Of a stretch of 8,988 nt of DNA, positions 6,857-8,988 are shown in pieces (within the stretch, counting starts at the first letter, position 1; each line of letters opens with the position of its first letter). The translations under genes and the position numbers were made by a program. The stretch is from Bacillota bacterium. GTDB taxonomy: Bacteria > Bacillota > Clostridia > Clostridiales > Clostridiaceae. Below the pieces are notes generated by a model. It saw nothing but the letters and a program-made list of their open reading frames with translations. It had not been told where the DNA came from and searched no databases. The DNA is taken from the NCBI GenBank assembly GCA_030706065.1, contig JAUZPH010000125.1, forward strand, positions 1 to 8,988, read 5' to 3'.

Positions 6857-8123
6857 ACGCTGTACTGTGTTTATGATAATATTATCAATTATCAGCTTCA
6901 TGCTTGCAGGGTGCACAGATTCTTCCGAAGTAGACGACAATGTATACGTCGTAGCCATCGGCTTGGATAAGGGGGTTAATAACAAGGTCGTTGTTACCGT
7001 ACAATATCCGACATATAGAAAGTCAAAGGGTGGAGCCGGCGGAGGGGGAGGAGATACCGGACAGGGAAGCAGCAATTTACACTCCGTGGAGGCTCCGTCA
7101 CTGCTTGAGGCAATTGATTTGCTGAACATGGCAGTATCCCGCCGTATTCAGCTCACCCATACAAAGGTGTTGGTGATTTCGGAAGAGTTTGCCAGGGAGG
7201 GGATGGGTGCCTTTCTCGCCCCTCTTGCTAGATTCCGAGGAGCTAGGAGGACAATGTTTGTAGTTGTAACCCGGGGAAGTGCACTGGAATTTATTCAGGA
7301 GAATAAAACGTTTATAGGGGAAAGTATTACCAAGACCATAGAGCTGATGTTGGCCCAATCCAAAAATACAGGATTTTTCCCGATGATGAATTTTCACTAC
7401 TTCTATAGAGATATCATCTCCACCTATGGCAATGCCATAGCGGCCTATGCGGGTGTAAACAAACGCCAGGAGATTGAGACGGGAGGAGGTAAGAAAAAAT
7501 CTCCATTAGTTACACATGGGGATCTGAAACCTGGAGAAATGCCGAGAATTGGAATTGCAAAGAGGGAGTATGTTGGAACAGCTCTGTTTAACGGTGACAA
7601 AATGGTAGGGAGCCTCAATCCTTATGAAACAAGATATATGCTGATGCTCAGAGGGCTTTTCCAGAAAGGCATTATGACCATTGAAGATAGAAGGTCTCCG
7701 GGGAATGGAATAATTGTAAGCATCAGAAACGGAAGACGGCCTAAGATTACCGGAAGGTTTGATAACGGCAGGCCAGTGATTGATCTGGATTTGAACATTG
7801 AAGCGGACATCGGATCAATCCACAGCAGGATAAATTACGAAAGCACAAAGCTTATTGAAGATTTAAACAATCAGCTTGAAGTGGCGATAAAGAAGGGGGT
7901 TGAAGAAACCATAGAAAAGACAAAAAAGGAATATAGGACTGATGTATTTCTCTTTGGGAAAAAGCTGGCAGGATATTTCCCCACTATTCAGGAATGGCAG
8001 AAATATGACTGGCTTTCCCACTTCCCTGATACGAAAGTCAATGTAAAGGTAGAAGTGAACGTAAGAAGAACCGGGCTTAATATTGATTCCAGCCCGATTA
8101 TTGAAGGACCGCAGCCCGAATAG
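6849..8123 (+). CDS. gerAC: GerAC-type spore germination lipoprotein, C subunit
   Basis: A 424-residue C subunit of the receptor. The N terminus is a lipoprotein signal: positive residues (LRR), a hydrophobic stretch and the lipobox LAGC, with Cys22 as the lipid-modified residue after cleavage by signal peptidase II. The mature protein would sit on the outer face of the spore inner membrane. The family pattern follows directly: a SEVDDNVYVVAIGLDKG stretch (26-42), then VTVQYPTY. A glycine-rich insertion at 60-73 (KGGAGGGGGDTGQG) and a Gly/Lys segment (about 215-220) interrupt it. The C-terminal domain contains helical repeats rich in Lys and Glu, and ends in the conserved KVNVKVEVNVRRTG-type strand. 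The ATG at 6849 lies 9 nt after AAGGAGG (6833-6839). A GTG at 6846 is an equally spaced alternative, and the upstream in-frame TTG at 6825 would swallow the ribosome site. It overlaps the B-subunit stop by 8 nt. Confidence 0.95.
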   Translation: MLRRCTVFMIILSIISFMLAGCTDSSEVDDNVYVVAIGLDKGVNNKVVVTVQYPTYRKSKGGAGGGGGDTGQGSSNLHSVEAPSLLEAIDLLNMAVSRRIQLTHTKVLVISEEFAREGMGAFLAPLARFRGARRTMFVVVTRGSALEFIQENKTFIGESITKTIELMLAQSKNTGFFPMMNFHYFYRDIISTYGNAIAAYAGVNKRQEIETGGGKKKSPLVTHGDLKPGEMPRIGIAKREYVGTALFNGDKMVGSLNPYETRYMLMLRGLFQKGIMTIEDRRSPGNGIIVSIRNGRRPKITGRFDNGRPVIDLDLNIEADIGSIHSRINYESTKLIEDLNNQLEVAIKKGVEETIEKTKKEYRTDVFLFGKKLAGYFPTIQEWQKYDWLSHFPDTKVNVKVEVNVRRTGLNIDSSPIIEGPQPE

Positions 8124-8140
8124 GGAAGGAGTGAGGAGTT

Positions 8141-8308
8141 TTGAAGGTTCTGCTATCATTAGTGGTTATGGCAGCAGGGTATTACAGCCTCAGCTACGGT
8201 GTTTATCTCTGGAAAAATGAAGAAAGCAAACTCCCGGGCTTTGGAGTGATTTTAATTACATTGCTGGGAGTTATCTTGCCGATTATAGATCTAAATCTCA
8301 AAGTGTAA
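8141..8308 (+). CDS. Small two-helix membrane protein, probable germinant receptor D subunit
   Basis: A 55-residue protein begun by TTG, 17 nt after the C-subunit gene. AAGGAG (8126-8131) lies 9 nt upstream of the TTG. The sequence has two hydrophobic helices, about residues 3-23 (LLSLVVMAAGYY core) and 34-50 (FGVILITLLGVILPIID core), separated by a short polar loop WKNEESKLPG. Small two-helix D subunits encoded with GerA-type operons are known in Bacillus (such as GerKD) and modulate receptor function. Size, topology and operon position fit, so a D subunit is inferred, though sequence identity cannot be checked here. The next in-frame start, ATG at 8168, would break the first helix. Such genes are easily missed because of their length and TTG start. 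Confidence 0.75.
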   Translation: MKVLLSLVVMAAGYYSLSYGVYLWKNEESKLPGFGVILITLLGVILPIIDLNLKV

Positions 8309-8335
8309 AAAATTAATAAAATATGCAGGTCTTCC

Positions 8336-8373
8336 CGCAGGAATATAACTTGTTAAGAAGTTATATTCCTGCG
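8336..8373 (+). repeat. Perfect 16-bp inverted repeat after the germination operon
   Basis: CGCAGGAATATAACTT (8336-8351) and its exact complement (8358-8373) flank a 6-nt loop, GTTAAG. It lies 27 nt beyond the stop of the small gene, where an operon terminator is expected. The downstream sequence TAAATACTAATTTG is not a run of T, so a classical intrinsic terminator is only partly supported on either strand. It may act as a 3' mRNA-stabilising hairpin or terminator of lower efficiency. Confidence 0.7.
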
Positions 8374-8480
8374 TAAATACTAATTTGATAACCAGAGAGG
8401 CAATAAGGAATTGTTATCAGATACTTTGGAAGTTTGCTCCACTATTGCTATTCATGCTGTCCTTTTCCATCCATTGATGA

Positions 8481-8509
8481 TTGAAAACGTTATTCACTAC
8501 AATTATAAT
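8481..8509 (+). promoter_or_regulatory. Sigma-A promoter of the exported-protein gene
   Basis: TTGAAA (8481-8486), 17-nt spacer, TATAAT (8504-8509). The start would fall near 8516, giving an unusually long 5' leader of about 149 nt that contains the large hairpin at 8538-8634. A near-palindrome TGAAAACGTTATTCA (8482-8496) overlaps the -35 and spacer and could be an operator. Confidence 0.75.
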
Positions 8510-8537
8510 CGAATCAGGTGGTTTTAAACGTATTACG

Positions 8538-8634
8538 GATGGGGAAATTTATACCTTCAGTATTCGCCTGAGGAAATATTGAATTTTTAGCAATATTTCC
8601 TCAGGCGATAGATTAAGAAGTAAATTTCCGCATC
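8538..8634 (+). promoter_or_regulatory. Long compound hairpin in the 5' leader of the exported-protein gene
   Basis: The apical hairpin is a perfect 18-bp stem, 8564-8581 (TCGCCTGAGGAAATATTG) with 8591-8608, closing a 9-nt loop (AATTTTTAG). Beneath it, CTTC (8555-8558) pairs with GAAG (8617-8620), GGAAATTTA (8543-8551) with TAAATTTCC (8621-8629), and GATG (8538-8541) with CATC (8631-8634), with one G-G mismatch and short internal loops. The ribosome site at 8653-8661 lies outside the structure. It resembles no riboswitch consensus I recognise. It could control transcript stability or read-through. Confidence 0.7.
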
Positions 8635-8664
8635 TATAAGAATAATCTTGTAGGGGTGGGGAAG

Positions 8665-8988
8665 ATGAAAAGAAAGTGGACAATAGTTTTAGCATCATTA
8701 GTAGCAGTAACTTCAGTAATGACTGTACCTGCCCGAAAGGCCAGTGCAGCAGCGCAAACACCAATCACAAGAAGTCAGGTTGAACAGAGGGCCATAAGTT
8801 TAGTAGATTTATCATGGACATACTCTTCTGACAAGAACAGCTACATTGATCCCAAGTATGCATCAAGCGTTACACTGCCAAAGCAATTTCAGGGAGTTAC
8901 CACAGCGCAATTTACAGGTATACCTTATGCCTGGGGAGGAATTGACGGAGTTGATACCCATTCTTATAATGCTCCATGGACAAGCTTC
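8665..8988 (+). CDS. Exported protein, probable NlpC/P60-like cell-wall hydrolase (3' truncated)
   Basis: An open frame of 108 codons runs off the window. The N terminus is a Sec signal peptide: KRK, hydrophobic core at about 6-20, and a likely cleavage after Ala28 in KASA-AA. The mature part begins with TPITRSQVEQRAISLVDLSWTY and continues to IPYAWGG (86-92), then an aromatic, Gly/Asp-rich stretch. The PYAWGG motif resembles the segment that precedes the catalytic DCSGF cysteine in NlpC/P60 peptidases, which cleave peptide links in peptidoglycan. The cysteine motif would lie beyond the window, so this call is tentative. The ATG at 8665 is supported by GGGGTGGGG (8653-8661), a G-rich, atypical Shine-Dalgarno site. 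The gene has its own promoter and a structured leader. Confidence 0.72.
   Translation, partial: MKRKWTIVLASLVAVTSVMTVPARKASAAAQTPITRSQVEQRAISLVDLSWTYSSDKNSYIDPKYASSVTLPKQFQGVTTAQFTGIPYAWGGIDGVDTHSYNAPWTSF

Noticed and set aside
8417..8455. Minus-strand 12-codon frame with an AAAAGGA-like site upstream
   Set aside because: Too short to support on its own, and no promoter or conserved peptide pattern was seen.
1289..8634. The two 97-nt palindromes (1289-1385 and 8538-8634) as copies of one element
   Set aside because: They have the same span but different arm sequences and block order; the equal length is probably coincidence.
8510..8664. c-di-AMP or c-di-GMP riboswitch before the cell-wall gene
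   Set aside because: The gene context suggested one, but the conserved GGGGGACC-type or GGACGCAAAGCC-type core sequences of these classes are not present; only a long simple hairpin is seen.
8549..8764. Minus-strand open frame of 71 codons, hydrophobic
   Set aside because: It is made from the complement of the leader hairpin and the signal peptide of the exported protein, which explains its Leu-rich content.

Overview
The window looks like chromosomal DNA of an endospore-forming, Gram-positive, low-to-moderate GC anaerobe, most likely a clostridium of the Acetivibrio/Ruminiclostridium kind. This is inferred from a complete GerA-type spore germinant-receptor operon, strong AGGAGG-type ribosome binding sites, textbook sigma-A promoters, U-tailed terminators and protein sequences of clostridial character. 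No rRNA, tRNA, CRISPR array, transposase or phage gene is visible.

Layout. 1-333 is the 3' end of gnd (6-phosphogluconate dehydrogenase). It ends at a strong hairpin terminator that reaches the stop codon of the convergent gene aroD (type I 3-dehydroquinate dehydratase, minus strand). aroD is divergent from a DUF362-family protein gene. The 327-nt gap between them (1199-1525) holds one near-consensus sigma-A promoter for each gene and, between the promoters, a 97-bp imperfect palindrome of unknown nature. Next is a gene with its own promoter and terminator that encodes a DjlA-like protein: glycine-rich hydrophobic N terminus, two zinc ribbons, a TerB-like domain and a C-terminal J domain.

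4030-8308 is the germination operon: gerAA, gerAB and gerAC-type genes, with two identical-length 8-nt overlaps, followed by a 55-codon TTG-started gene for a two-helix membrane protein. That small protein fits the 'D subunit' of germinant receptors. The products would form an inner-membrane receptor complex in the spore: A and B subunits with membrane domains, C as a lipoprotein, and D as a small accessory. A sigma-G-like promoter can be proposed upstream of the operon, but only weakly.

8309-8664 (356 nt) has no convincing gene. It holds a perfect 16-bp inverted repeat just after the operon, a good sigma-A promoter, and a roughly 150-nt leader folding into a long compound hairpin. The leader precedes an exported protein gene (8665 to the window end, truncated) whose sequence suggests an NlpC/P60-like cell-wall hydrolase.

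Most of the window is familiar clostridial content. The parts least explained by known families are the small gerD-like gene, the two long palindromes, the unusual cysteine-bearing C terminus of the DUF362 protein and the domain build of the J-domain protein.
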